Part shown: positions 7,965 through 16,067 of the stretch, one piece after another
How positions within the stretch are numbered: position 1 is the first letter of the stretch
Layout: the number at the start of each line of letters is the position of its first letter
NCBI GenBank assembly: GCA_029567375.1
Contig: JAKQLB010000199.1
Location: 1-40,085 of the forward strand
Length of the DNA: 40,085 nt
DNA from: Bacteroidota bacterium
GTDB taxonomy: Bacteria > Bacteroidota > Bacteroidia > Bacteroidales > UBA932
Direction of reading: 5' to 3'
The notes under the pieces: generated by a model
What the model was told of the DNA's origin: nothing
What the model saw: the letters and a program-made list of their open reading frames with translations, nothing else
Databases searched by the model: none
Made by a program: the position numbers and the translations under genes

Positions 7965-9605
7965 TTATTCCCACTTTACTGCCGTGCGCATCGCTAAAGC
8001 AATCGCTTCGCCGACTAGGGCAACATCGGCAAGGAGATAATGGCTCTTATGACCAAATGTTACCGTTGTGCCGGCAATCTCTGCGGTATGGAGGATCTTC
8101 TTTCTTACTTTGCTGTCGCCCAAGTATGTTGCGGGACCAAGGCCGAATGCGGTACCTGAAGGACTGAGACCGAAAACGATGGGGCCGGCATCAATGTCCA
8201 TTCCCAATATCGGCGATTTGTGTTCGTATTCTTTGAAACCAGTCAGAGGCCATTTCTTCAGGAAGCGTGTCTTGAACTTATCGTACTGGTCTCTTGCAAA
8301 GTCTTCATCGACATAACTGAGATAGTAGCAACTGAGGGCTGTATAGGAGCCCTTAACCGTCACGCAACTGGGGCCATCATAGTCATACATCACCATAGAT
8401 GCGATGATTCCTGATGATTCGGACAAGTGGTTCTTTTTCATGTTCTCCAGCCACTTATTGACCGTTGACCCGTACTTGCCTCCATACTCCTGAGAATAAA
8501 GCTTTAGCGCCACTATTGCCACCAGCATGTCCGGGATGTAAACATATTCGCCAGGATAGGTTTGGAGGTTAAGTCCCGGGCTGGCCAGAAGACGGCGGTT
8601 CATTGTGGCGCAGAGAGAATGGTAGAGCTTGTCGTATCGGCCATCGCCACCTGCGTGCTTATAACCGGCAATCATCCAGGCCAGATGACTCAGATAAGAG
8701 ATGTGGCTCTTCTCTCCGTCCAGAGACGTCAGCGGGTCTTCTCCCCAACGTTCAAGATCATATCGGCGCAGTTCTGGAGACATCACAATCTTTATGAGGC
8801 TGTCGATATGGATCACGGCATCTTCCCGAGTCTCCGGATATAGCTGTGCCATATTAACCAGAGAAGCCGAGAGCATAGAACAGGAATACAGCGCCCACTC
8901 GCCCTGGAACTGAGGACCAACAGCGGCCGGCACCCTGTCAATGAGCATCTGAGGCCCCGTAATGACCTTTTCCTGCAAGTAATTCCTGCGCCGAAGCAGG
9001 GCGGATTTCTCGGACTTGAATGATCCGATATTCAAGGTAGCAATGACCACCCACAACACTTTCAAGACCACCAAAGCAGCCAGAACTAAAAGTACAATCT
9101 TCATTCTTTTTCTTTTTTTGGCGCGAATCTCCGGATCGTCCTTATTCAGGACCTTGATGGCGTAATCGGCATCATCGTAGGAAATCCCACAATGAGGGTC
9201 GACTTCTATCCAATTGTCTTCCTGACCTTCGATGGCCTCGGAATCATCCATATCATCGATAACGACATATGCGTAATCATCAACGACATTCTCATCAAGC
9301 CACTGTTGTATCTCTTCCCCACGAGTATCGAAAATGCGGCCATCTCCCCATACCCCAGGAGTGCAGCCAACTATCTCACCCGGAAGGCCCCAGCTGGTCC
9401 AGACCTCTCGTATCTTCTCTAACCCGAGGTGCCTCCATGATGATGAAACCACTATCTGGGCACCGGTTTTCTCTACGATTCTCCGAAGGTTCCTCACCGC
9501 TATGTCGTCGAAATGATGGCCATACCGGTCAGGGTTCATGAATTCTCCCCGGCCTGTGTTCAGAGTACCATCGAAATCAAGGAATATGTATTTGCGGTAA
9601 TGCAT
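7965..9605 (-). CDS. HAD phosphatase-like domain fused through a membrane helix to an alpha-helical domain
   Basis: Residues 1-125 form a HAD fold: FLDFDGTLN with the nucleophile Asp, VVSSSWR (motif II), TPGVWGDGR and VVIDDMDD (motif III). This pattern resembles the HAD domain linked to Swiss Army Knife RNA repair proteins. A basic stretch and a transmembrane helix (about 168-191, KIVLLVLAALVVLKVLWVV) follow. The remaining ~350 residues are helical with repeated aromatic and Gly-rich turns, suggesting an alpha/alpha barrel outside the cytoplasm, possibly carbohydrate- or lipid-active. I chose ATG 9605 (ATG 9620 is possible); upstream in-frame residues look like non-coding repeats. The gene is third in a unit with the WG lipoprotein and MtgA. 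Such a fusion is unusual; a merged two-gene origin is plausible since a Met precedes the helix. Confidence 0.7.
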   Translation of the reverse strand: MHYRKYIFLDFDGTLNTGRGEFMNPDRYGHHFDDIAVRNLRRIVEKTGAQIVVSSSWRHLGLEKIREVWTSWGLPGEIVGCTPGVWGDGRIFDTRGEEIQQWLDENVVDDYAYVVIDDMDDSEAIEGQEDNWIEVDPHCGISYDDADYAIKVLNKDDPEIRAKKRKRMKIVLLVLAALVVLKVLWVVIATLNIGSFKSEKSALLRRRNYLQEKVITGPQMLIDRVPAAVGPQFQGEWALYSCSMLSASLVNMAQLYPETREDAVIHIDSLIKIVMSPELRRYDLERWGEDPLTSLDGEKSHISYLSHLAWMIAGYKHAGGDGRYDKLYHSLCATMNRRLLASPGLNLQTYPGEYVYIPDMLVAIVALKLYSQEYGGKYGSTVNKWLENMKKNHLSESSGIIASMVMYDYDGPSCVTVKGSYTALSCYYLSYVDEDFARDQYDKFKTRFLKKWPLTGFKEYEHKSPILGMDIDAGPIVFGLSPSGTAFGLGPATYLGDSKVRKKILHTAEIAGTTVTFGHKSHYLLADVALVGEAIALAMRTAVKWE

Positions 9606-9761
9606 GAGTAGACTCGTCATCGATTCTATGCAAAGATACAGATTTTCATTCGAGGGATAAATAACCGCCGTCCACTTTGTCCACAGGTGGACGGAGTGGA
9701 CAGGGTGGACAGTTGTAGACAAATTGTGCGGGGTGAATTTGCTTTGATTGCTTTCATTTAT

Positions 9762-10463
9762 TCATCGGCCCGGCATCCGGAAACCATCGGCCGGAATCAT
9801 CATCGACGCATCCATAGCGATCTGTGCCCGTCTTGCCGCCATATATCGATTCGCCCAGTTCGGATCACGATGAAGCGGGTTGGGAAGGCAGCAGACAAGA
9901 GAGCTGGCATCGGCCATCGTCAGATCTGATGCATGGATATGGTAGAATCTTCTCGCTGCCGCTTCGGCTCCATAAATGCCCGGCCCCATCTCTGCTACAT
10001 TCAGATAGACCTCGAGTATTCTTTCCTTACCCCAAATCTTCTCTATCAAGACCGTGAAATAAGCTTCTATCCCTTTCCTCAGCCAGGTTTTCGTACACCA
10101 GGTGAAGCAGTTTTTTGCGGTCTGCTGGCTGATTGTGCTGCAGCCGCGGACGGGACTGCCGTCGAAAAGATGCTCCTGCTTCATCCGCCCGATTTCTTGG
10201 TAGTCGAACCCGTCGTGCTGGAAAAACCGCTGGTCCTCAGCAGCAATGACGGCGTAGATCATCTCATCAGAGATGTCTTCTATCGGCGTCCATTTATACT
10301 TCACCGTGACACCTTTCCCTCCAATTGAATGGAGGGAGCGTTTCAGCATCAGCGGGGTATTCGTGACGGGGACCCATTTGAGCAGCACAACCAGCAGAAT
10401 GCTGAGCAGAACGGCTCCGGCAGGAATGTACACGAGAAGGATTGAGAGGAGTTTCTTTTTCAT
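9762..10463 (-). CDS. mtgA: Monofunctional peptidoglycan glycosyltransferase (GT51)
   Basis: The enzyme polymerises lipid II into glycan strands at the outer face of the inner membrane. An N-terminal membrane anchor (about 7-29) precedes the GT51 domain. Motifs in order are AAEDQRFFQHDG (catalytic Glu), GCSTISQQTAKN, RKGIEAYFTVLIEKIWGKERILEVYLN and the second catalytic Glu in VAEMGPGIYG. There is no transpeptidase domain; about 230 residues is the normal MtgA length. The second motif has Cys where Gly-Ser-Thr usually appears as GGST or GAST. The gene starts 6 bases after the WG-repeat lipoprotein stop. Its presence on a mobile element is unusual, since MtgA is normally chromosomal; it may reinforce or remodel the wall under the control of the neighbouring LytTR regulator. 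Confidence 0.9.
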   Translation of the reverse strand: MKKKLLSILLVYIPAGAVLLSILLVVLLKWVPVTNTPLMLKRSLHSIGGKGVTVKYKWTPIEDISDEMIYAVIAAEDQRFFQHDGFDYQEIGRMKQEHLFDGSPVRGCSTISQQTAKNCFTWCTKTWLRKGIEAYFTVLIEKIWGKERILEVYLNVAEMGPGIYGAEAAARRFYHIHASDLTMADASSLVCCLPNPLHRDPNWANRYMAARRAQIAMDASMMIPADGFRMPGR

Positions 10464-10469
10464 CGGTCA

Positions 10470-11402
10470 CTATTTCATTACTACGCCCTTGGCATTCAGG
10501 ATAACTTCGGAATAGTAGTCGATAAGGGTAGCCCTGAACATATTCTTGTCTACGGCGGTAATTGACTTGTACAGCGGCTCCGTGAGCCTGTTGCAATTGG
10601 CATCCATCAGGCCGCAGCGACCTCCGACTCTGTAGGAGAACAAGCCGGTATCGATTTCCTTATCCAGATATTCAATTTCGCCCTCTCGATTCTCGTATCT
10701 CTCTTTTACCGTGTATGTAAGGCGCTTGATGTCATCCAGGACAAAGGAGTTCATCACCGTCCCGTCATACGACACCTGCATTCTGACACCGGCTTTTGAG
10801 ACAATGGCGTACTCTTTATACGTGCTGATGTTATCATATTCCGGCTTGATGAGCCAATGGCCCTTCTTGTCAATGACTCCGCACTTGCCGAGAGTGTCAG
10901 CCACCACACAATGCCCGTCTGAGAACACGAATTCGCTGAGGGGATTGCCGTGGTAGGGGAACTGGAAGTCGATGACGGTATTGCCCTTGTGGTCAATGAA
11001 TCCAATCATACCGTTCTTCTGGACGGCAGCGACACCTTCTGCAAACACCCATGCCCTGCGATACTGTGCCGGAACGGCTATCTCGCCCGTGTACATATTG
11101 TAGTAACCGCGTTTCTTTTCGGAACAGAAGACCGCAAGCGAATCCCTGGAAGATTCCTGAGTCCAGTCAAGTTTGATGTCCTTGATGGTGACTTTGCCGG
11201 TAACTTCGTTCTTGATGGTGACTTTGCCGTCGGAAGTCTTCACGGCCACCAGGTCATCATTGCGAAGGAGGCCTTCGTCGATTACGCGGTCTTCGATCTT
11301 GTCTTTGTCGGAAGAACAGCTTGTGACGATAGGCGGAATTGCGATGAGGCAGATGGTGCCCCAGGCTGCTGCTGCGATGCAGATTTTGTAGATTGTTTTC
11401 AT
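10470..11402 (-). CDS. WG-repeat lipoprotein, 310 aa
   Basis: A signal segment (about 4-27) ends in IVTSCSSD, a lipobox with Cys29, so the protein is probably lipid-anchored in the envelope. The rest contains WG-type repeats, short beta hairpins such as KNGMIGFIDHKGNTVIDFQF, LGKCGVIDKKGHWLIKPEYD and GGRCGLMDANCNRLTEPLYK. These repeats are common in Bacteroidota and are thought to mediate protein or ligand binding. A duplicated short stretch near the N-terminus (GKVTIKNEV / GKVTIKDIK) is notable. It is the first gene of a leftward unit with mtgA, divergent from the LytTR regulator, with about 220 bp between them that hold the direct repeats at 11528-11557. Confidence 0.8.
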   Translation of the reverse strand: MKTIYKICIAAAAWGTICLIAIPPIVTSCSSDKDKIEDRVIDEGLLRNDDLVAVKTSDGKVTIKNEVTGKVTIKDIKLDWTQESSRDSLAVFCSEKKRGYYNMYTGEIAVPAQYRRAWVFAEGVAAVQKNGMIGFIDHKGNTVIDFQFPYHGNPLSEFVFSDGHCVVADTLGKCGVIDKKGHWLIKPEYDNISTYKEYAIVSKAGVRMQVSYDGTVMNSFVLDDIKRLTYTVKERYENREGEIEYLDKEIDTGLFSYRVGGRCGLMDANCNRLTEPLYKSITAVDKNMFRATLIDYYSEVILNAKGVVMK

Positions 11403-11527
11403 TTTGAAAGAGGTTTAGTTGATGATTTCTGAGGGCAAAATTCCGTTGATTTTTCCGTATAATCAAGCATTCATAACGGCCAATGTATGAAGTCAAAACG
11501 GGCCGTATGTACCCGCGTGGCGGTGTT

Positions 11528-11557
11528 TATTTCGTACTCCATTTTTCTATTTCGTAC
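11528..11557 (+). promoter_or_regulatory. Direct repeats upstream of the LytTR gene, likely its operator
   Basis: TATTTCGTAC occurs exactly at 11528-11537 and 11548-11557, a period of 20 bases, so both copies face the same side of the helix. LytTR regulators typically bind two short direct repeats spaced about two helical turns apart. The site lies in the divergent region between the WG lipoprotein and the LytTR gene, about 40 bases upstream of the -7 box. Confidence 0.6.
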
Positions 11558-11597
11558 ATTAGGCCAGTTTTCTTACAAGCGGCTGGAAGAAAATTGC

Positions 11598-11605
11598 TAA
11601 ATTTG
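11598..11605 (+). promoter_or_regulatory. -7 box of the LytTR operon
   Basis: TAAATTTG fits the Bacteroidota -7 consensus exactly. Transcription would begin near 11612, 15 bases before the GTG at 11627, which supports that start over the much longer upstream frame. Confidence 0.5.
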
Positions 11606-11626
11606 TCATCAGCTATTGGGAGTCAC

Positions 11627-11998
11627 GTGAAACACATTGTAATTTCAAAAGGAACGGAATTCCTCAGGGTTCCATCCGACCGACTGATGTACGTATCGTC
11701 AGACGGTAATTATTCCAATGTGGTCACGCTTGACGGAGAGAAGCGGCTGGTTTCTCTTCAGCTTGGTCAGATTGAGGATTTGATAGGAGACCAGCTCGGA
11801 GATCACGGCGGAAACTTTCTTCGTCTCGGAAGAAGCTTGATAATAAATGTCGACTATATATACCTTATTGACATTACTAAGCAGCAGCTTATTCTGTCGG
11901 ATTGTGCCGGCAGCAAACACGACCTTACAGCGTCCCGCGAGGTGCTTATCAAGTTGAAGGCATATATGGAGGCCATAATCAATACGAACAATGATTAA
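11627..11998 (+). CDS. Stand-alone LytTR-type DNA-binding regulator, 123 aa
   Basis: The sequence is essentially one LytTR domain: a beta-rich start (HIVISKGTEFLRVP), the conserved DRLMYVSSDGNYSNVVTLDG segment, then LGQIEDLIGDQLG, FLRLGRSLIINVDYIYLID and the final strand QQLILSDCAG. There is no receiver domain or membrane sensor, as in other short LytTR regulators. I chose GTG 11627 because the -7 box lies at 11598-11605 and the upstream frame lacks family similarity. Direct repeats at 11528-11557 suggest autoregulation and possibly control of the divergent envelope genes. Its stop overlaps the next gene by 8 bases, so the membrane protein behind it may modulate its activity. Confidence 0.75.
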   Translation: MKHIVISKGTEFLRVPSDRLMYVSSDGNYSNVVTLDGEKRLVSLQLGQIEDLIGDQLGDHGGNFLRLGRSLIINVDYIYLIDITKQQLILSDCAGSKHDLTASREVLIKLKAYMEAIINTNND

Positions 11999-12881
11999 CA
12001 GGATTGACGAAATACAGGATGATGAGCTTAGGGTCATCGGGCGTCCTTCCGGTAGCGAAGATACCAGGAAGCCGCGCAAATGGCTCTGGATCGTTATGGC
12101 TGTGGTAATAGTCGCTGCCGTGGTGGCAGCAACTATTATTTGGTCCCGTAAGCCTGGCCCTGGGAACGATCCGGTAGTCTTTGACCCCTCTACCGTGGTA
12201 GAACCCACGGACTCCATAAAGGAAAAGGTAGAACCGCTTGGGAACTATGCTGACACGACTGGCAAGGCCTATACTGAGCACCTGAAGCTGACGATCAATG
12301 ACATTCCCCTGGACATTTACATCCCGCACAATGCGAAGCCCTCGCTTGCTATCGGTACGCCGGATATATTTGACAAGAATATTGTTCTCGTAACCCAGGC
12401 TGCGGACATCCGCGCTGACAACGGGAAAATCAACGGCGCATTCGTCCTTGCCGGCAAGCCGATGGCGTGGGGACTGTCGAAGAAGGGTTACGTCGGCATC
12501 ATCGATGATAAGATAACAGTCGGTGTGGCGGACAATTCTCCGCTGTTTGAGGAAGCGACCGAAAAGGGCGGCTATTTCTTCCGGCAGTATCCGCTTGTAG
12601 ATAATGGTGTGCTGGTAGATAACGAGCCGAAGGGCAAGGCCATACGGAAGGCAATCTGCGACAGGGCGGGGGAGATCATCGTCGTGATGAGCATCAGCCC
12701 TGAATCATTCCACGATTTCGCCCAGGCGCTTGTTGACCTGCAGGTGGACAATGCCGTGTACCTTGTTGGTTCTGACTCCTACGGATTTTTCCGGGATAAG
12801 TATGATCACTTCACGCAGATATATGAGAAGAGGCGCGGGGGATATAAGTATGAGAATTACATTAAGTGGACAATAGAATAG
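11991..12881 (+). CDS. Membrane-anchored phosphodiester glycosidase-like (NAGPA) protein, 296 aa
   Basis: An N-terminal cytoplasmic segment of about 28 residues is followed by a transmembrane helix (about 30-50, WLWIVMAVVIVAAVVAATII), a Pro-rich stalk and an external domain (about 90-290). The last part, GGYFFRQYPLVDNGVLVDN, then RKAICDRAGEIIVVMS and LQVDNAVYLVGSDSYGFF, follows the pattern of the NAGPA family (exopolysaccharide and N-acetylglucosamine-1-phosphodiester alpha-N-acetylglucosaminidase-like). The usual final DGGGS-type motif is changed to VGSDS, so activity is uncertain. It overlaps the LytTR gene. A role in sensing or processing envelope glycans fits the neighbouring MtgA and WG lipoprotein, as an inference. 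Confidence 0.6.
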   Translation: MINRIDEIQDDELRVIGRPSGSEDTRKPRKWLWIVMAVVIVAAVVAATIIWSRKPGPGNDPVVFDPSTVVEPTDSIKEKVEPLGNYADTTGKAYTEHLKLTINDIPLDIYIPHNAKPSLAIGTPDIFDKNIVLVTQAADIRADNGKINGAFVLAGKPMAWGLSKKGYVGIIDDKITVGVADNSPLFEEATEKGGYFFRQYPLVDNGVLVDNEPKGKAIRKAICDRAGEIIVVMSISPESFHDFAQALVDLQVDNAVYLVGSDSYGFFRDKYDHFTQIYEKRRGGYKYENYIKWTIE

Positions 12882-12930
12882 CTAATGTTTTACGGCTTTT
12901 TGTATTGTCCATCAGAATGTATAGCGGAGC

Positions 12931-12964
12931 TTTGCAAGAGCACAAAAATAAAATGTTAACTTTG
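12931..12964 (+). promoter_or_regulatory. Promoter of the chaperone-like operon
   Basis: TTTG at 12931-12934 and TAACTTTG at 12957-12964 match both Bacteroidota promoter elements with a 22-base spacer. Start of transcription is expected near 12972, giving a leader of about 130 bases. Confidence 0.65.
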
Positions 12965-12991
12965 TAAGTTGGCATAAAACGACTGAGACAA

Positions 12992-13051
12992 AAGGAAGCG
13001 AATAGCTTTAGTCCTGATAGGGAATAAGACTATTTTGGCTCACGCTTTCTT
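12992..13051 (+). promoter_or_regulatory. Structured leader before the chaperone-like operon
   Basis: Nested helices can form: 12992-13000 with 13043-13051 (one G-U pair), 13004-13006 with 13038-13040, and 13009-13013 with 13028-13032. It may be a regulatory leader or only protect the message. It does not match a riboswitch that I know, and no poly-T follows it. Confidence 0.35.
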
Positions 13052-13104
13052 GAAACATTAATTCCCGAGATGAGCCATTAGGGACACGAGACTATAACCT
13101 TCTG

Positions 13105-15102
13105 ATGCTTGGTATTATTTGCGGGAACCCTTTTCGTGTATTAGGCGTTTATTCAAATGCGGCCAAACGCGAAATAGTAAGGAATCAGGGGAAAATGGAT
13201 GTCTTCATTTCGGCTGGCCGAAATGTATCATTCGACTCTGACCTGATTTCTGTAATATCAACTCCTGTCGAAAGAACAAAACTAACTGTTCAAACAGCAC
13301 TTGCTCAGATTAATCTACCGCAAGATAAAATCAAGTACGGCCTATTTTGGCCATGTGTTAAGACGCCTGCAGATTCTCTTGCTATTGATGCCCTGAAAAG
13401 CGGAAGCTATGACTCTGCAATCAGCGCATTATCATCAGAAGATAATTATTCGGCCAAGATAAACCTTTCTTTCATTGGGCTGCTAAAAGGAGATTATCAA
13501 TTAGCGATACGAGTATTTAACCTTCTCATCTCAAATGCCACCATGCGAAAAGCATTTGTGGAAGACGTAACAGATGAGACTTTTACTATCTCGAGGGACG
13601 AACTGATGCATCTGTACCTTGACGAATTAGTAAAAGAAGTTCCTGCTGGTTCGCTGATTCCTATCCTGACTCATCAGAGCGACAAGAAGTATTTAACACA
13701 ACAAGCAGTCAATGAACCGATAAGTACAATTGAAAGTGCTATTCAAGTTGCGAAGGCAGTCAGGAGGACAGATGCTGAAGAATCATTAAAAGCAGGTAAA
13801 AAGCTAATTCGAGATACCAAAGAGGCCCTGGAGTCCTTGAGCGCTTATTATTCGAAAGACGATTTCGAGTATCAGAAAGTTGCAGATGCATTAGCCGATC
13901 AGATATTGCAGTGCGGAATCAATTATTTCAACAACAGCGATGATGCCAAAAGTACTAAGATTAAGAACGCATTGGCTGTTCAGAAATATGCACTTGGCGT
14001 TGCTGCCGGTCAGTTGGAAATAGATAGATGCACTCAAAATGTTAACATTCTTCGGAAACAACAAGAACAGTTGCCTCCAGATTCAGTGGCAGCAGAAGAC
14101 ACAGCGATAAAGGTTTTAATAGCCTCCTTCAATCGTTCTGACAACACTTTTTCTAGCATATCCTCTTTTTTGGTCAATTGTTCAAAATCAGTTGTCAAGA
14201 TCAAGGAGAAACTAGGCAAGAATAACAGTTACTATCTTAAAGTTTCAACTCTGGTGGTAAATAGCGCTTTATCAGAGTTGATTGATCTTGTTAATTCTAC
14301 ACTTGAATCGCTGAATAATCATACGACATCCGTATCAGATGCTAAATCCGCCTTAAGTTCGGCATGGCATATAACTATTGATATGGATAAATTTGATATT
14401 GAGAAGGATTTCCTGAATTCGAGGTACTCACCAAACAAGGGGACACTCGAACATATGATTGAGGAGGCCGGCGGTTTTGGCATTTTTGGCTTCGTCAAAT
14501 CTTACACTTCTCCAATTGATTTGCGCACTGAGTCCGAGTACTTTGCCGGATGTAAGACGAGTTCCGATTACGAAGGGTACATGTTGTTATATCCTAATGG
14601 CAAGTATATGTCGGAGGCATTAAACAAAAAGCAGGAATGCTTAGTTAAGGAAGAGCAGGAATGCTATGAACGTTGTAGGCGATCGGGGGATTTTACGCAA
14701 TATATCAGGCTTTACCCTTCCGGTCCCCATATTTCTGAAGCTCGTCAAAAAGTTGATGAATTGCGTCGGAAAAATGAAGCCATCAAGAAGGAATTTGACG
14801 CTTGTCACTCTAAATCCTCACTGCAAGCTTTCCTACAGAAGTATCCTAATAGCAAGTATGATTATGATGCTAAAAAGAAAATCCGAGAGTTTGAGCAGCA
14901 ATCTAAGGAGACTGTTAAATGGGTTTGGTATGTTTTCTCGGTCATTCTTATAGAGCTCGTCTGGGGCCTGATTTGCGCAAATGGAGATGGCTTTTGGGCT
15001 GGAATTGGGTACAGCATCATCGGTTGGTTCATGTACATTAATATATTGGTATTCCATCTTTTACGGCTTCTTGGAAACGCCATTTTTAATTTTGACGATT
15101 AG
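13105..15102 (+). CDS. J-domain-like N-terminus with helical body and C-terminal membrane anchor, 665 aa
   Basis: The N-terminus NPFRVLGVYSNAAKREIV (residues 8-25) resembles helix I-II of a J domain (FxVLGV...A..EI), but the HPD tripeptide that stimulates Hsp70 is absent. LPQDKIKYGLFWPCVKTPAD (about 71-90) follows, then a long helical region (about 95-480). From about 480 to 610 come short repeats with a Y-P-G/S-K/H signature (SSDYEGYMLLYPNGKY, GDFTQYIRLYPSGPH, SLQAFLQKYPNSKY), similar to those in the 333-aa protein later in the operon. Two hydrophobic segments (about 615-637 and 638-660) anchor the C-terminus. It is the first gene of an operon with GrpE- and Hsp70-like proteins, so a membrane-tethered cochaperone or substrate adaptor is likely, with the J function unproven. 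Confidence 0.7.
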   Translation: MLGIICGNPFRVLGVYSNAAKREIVRNQGKMDVFISAGRNVSFDSDLISVISTPVERTKLTVQTALAQINLPQDKIKYGLFWPCVKTPADSLAIDALKSGSYDSAISALSSEDNYSAKINLSFIGLLKGDYQLAIRVFNLLISNATMRKAFVEDVTDETFTISRDELMHLYLDELVKEVPAGSLIPILTHQSDKKYLTQQAVNEPISTIESAIQVAKAVRRTDAEESLKAGKKLIRDTKEALESLSAYYSKDDFEYQKVADALADQILQCGINYFNNSDDAKSTKIKNALAVQKYALGVAAGQLEIDRCTQNVNILRKQQEQLPPDSVAAEDTAIKVLIASFNRSDNTFSSISSFLVNCSKSVVKIKEKLGKNNSYYLKVSTLVVNSALSELIDLVNSTLESLNNHTTSVSDAKSALSSAWHITIDMDKFDIEKDFLNSRYSPNKGTLEHMIEEAGGFGIFGFVKSYTSPIDLRTESEYFAGCKTSSDYEGYMLLYPNGKYMSEALNKKQECLVKEEQECYERCRRSGDFTQYIRLYPSGPHISEARQKVDELRRKNEAIKKEFDACHSKSSLQAFLQKYPNSKYDYDAKKKIREFEQQSKETVKWVWYVFSVILIELVWGLICANGDGFWAGIGYSIIGWFMYINILVFHLLRLLGNAIFNFDD

Positions 15103-15109
15103 CACAAGT

Positions 15110-16054
15110 ATGAAAAGATTCTCATTTGTATTGGCATTTCTTTTTTGTTTGATGGCACTTTGTCCTCAAACTCTTTTCGCTCAAGCAAGCCAGGACTCCG
15201 TTTGTGTCCAGCAGTTACAGCAGAGCGTGGATGAACTTCAGAATCAAATACTATCTCTGGAGAAGACCAATGCGTCAAACGCCGCCCGTATCAACAGCTT
15301 GGAGCAAAGCATTTCTCGGCTATCATCAACGGCAGAAGAGAATCGAGTAGCCACTCAACAACTGAGTTCGGATTTTACCCAATCCAAAGAGGACTTTAGC
15401 AGTACGGCAGGACGTTTGTCGGCGGGAATCGACGATGTCACTAATAATCTTACGAATGCCACCTCTGTCATTAGAAAGAACTCCACATTAGGACTAGTTT
15501 TATTTGTAATACTACTGTTTCTTCTTGCTGCCGCGGTATTTTTCTTCTTTAAGAAGCTATTTGTGAACAATTCTTCTTTGAGCAAGCTCCAGGCAGCTCA
15601 AGATGAGCTTCAGAAGGTTCAGAAGTCTATTCAGGAGGAGAGTGTTAAGCTTGATTCAAAAATGGTCGATATCCTACAGAATCAGATTGCAAAATCCGAC
15701 ATTGAGAAAACCGCACCTGCAGCCGAACCAGATCATAGCCTTGTTATATCAATTGTTAATGAAGTTGCCAGAATTGAACAGAATCTTGGCAATATGGATA
15801 CTTCAGTCCGAGGCGTATCTAATCTGAAGAACAGGGCCGCCGCAATAATTGCATCCTTAAAGTCTAAGGGATACGAGTTTCCAAAATTGTTGGGTGAGAG
15901 ATTCAGTGATGGTGATAATATGATAGCAACCATGGAGTTAGATGAATCATTACCTACAGGGACTCAGATCATCAAGCGTGTAGTGAAACCGCAAGTAATG
16001 TATAAAGGGAAAATGATCCAGGCGGCAGATGTCGTTGTCGCTTATAACGAATAA
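15110..16054 (+). CDS. Transmembrane GrpE-like nucleotide exchange factor, 314 aa
   Basis: A signal peptide (1-25, ending FAQA), an external coiled coil (about 32-115), a transmembrane helix (about 127-148) and a second coiled coil (155-195) precede a C-terminal domain. Residues 208-311 read like the GrpE head: a helical part ending IASLKSKGYEFPKLLGERF, then GTQIIKRVVKPQV and GKMIQAADVVVAY, corresponding to the FDP...GTI..V..PGY...VLRPA.V.V pattern. GrpE exchanges ADP for ATP on Hsp70 and is normally soluble and about 200 residues. Here the head would face the cytoplasm and the first coil the periplasm, so an outside signal could control the chaperone. The Hsp70 gene follows after 13 bases. 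ATG 15110 is chosen because it opens the signal peptide 7 bases after the previous stop. Confidence 0.7.
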   Translation: MKRFSFVLAFLFCLMALCPQTLFAQASQDSVCVQQLQQSVDELQNQILSLEKTNASNAARINSLEQSISRLSSTAEENRVATQQLSSDFTQSKEDFSSTAGRLSAGIDDVTNNLTNATSVIRKNSTLGLVLFVILLFLLAAAVFFFFKKLFVNNSSLSKLQAAQDELQKVQKSIQEESVKLDSKMVDILQNQIAKSDIEKTAPAAEPDHSLVISIVNEVARIEQNLGNMDTSVRGVSNLKNRAAAIIASLKSKGYEFPKLLGERFSDGDNMIATMELDESLPTGTQIIKRVVKPQVMYKGKMIQAADVVVAYNE

Positions 16055-16067
16055 AACAAATAGGCAT

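Noticed and set aside
7965-9722. Longer 585-aa start for the HAD fusion
   Set aside because: The extra 39 residues are coded by low-complexity DNA (9660-9722) and precede the HAD core without family similarity; ATG 9605 is more likely.
11483-11998. 171-aa version of the LytTR protein
   Set aside because: The first 48 codons overlap the direct repeats and the -7 box, and do not look like protein; GTG 11627 fits better.
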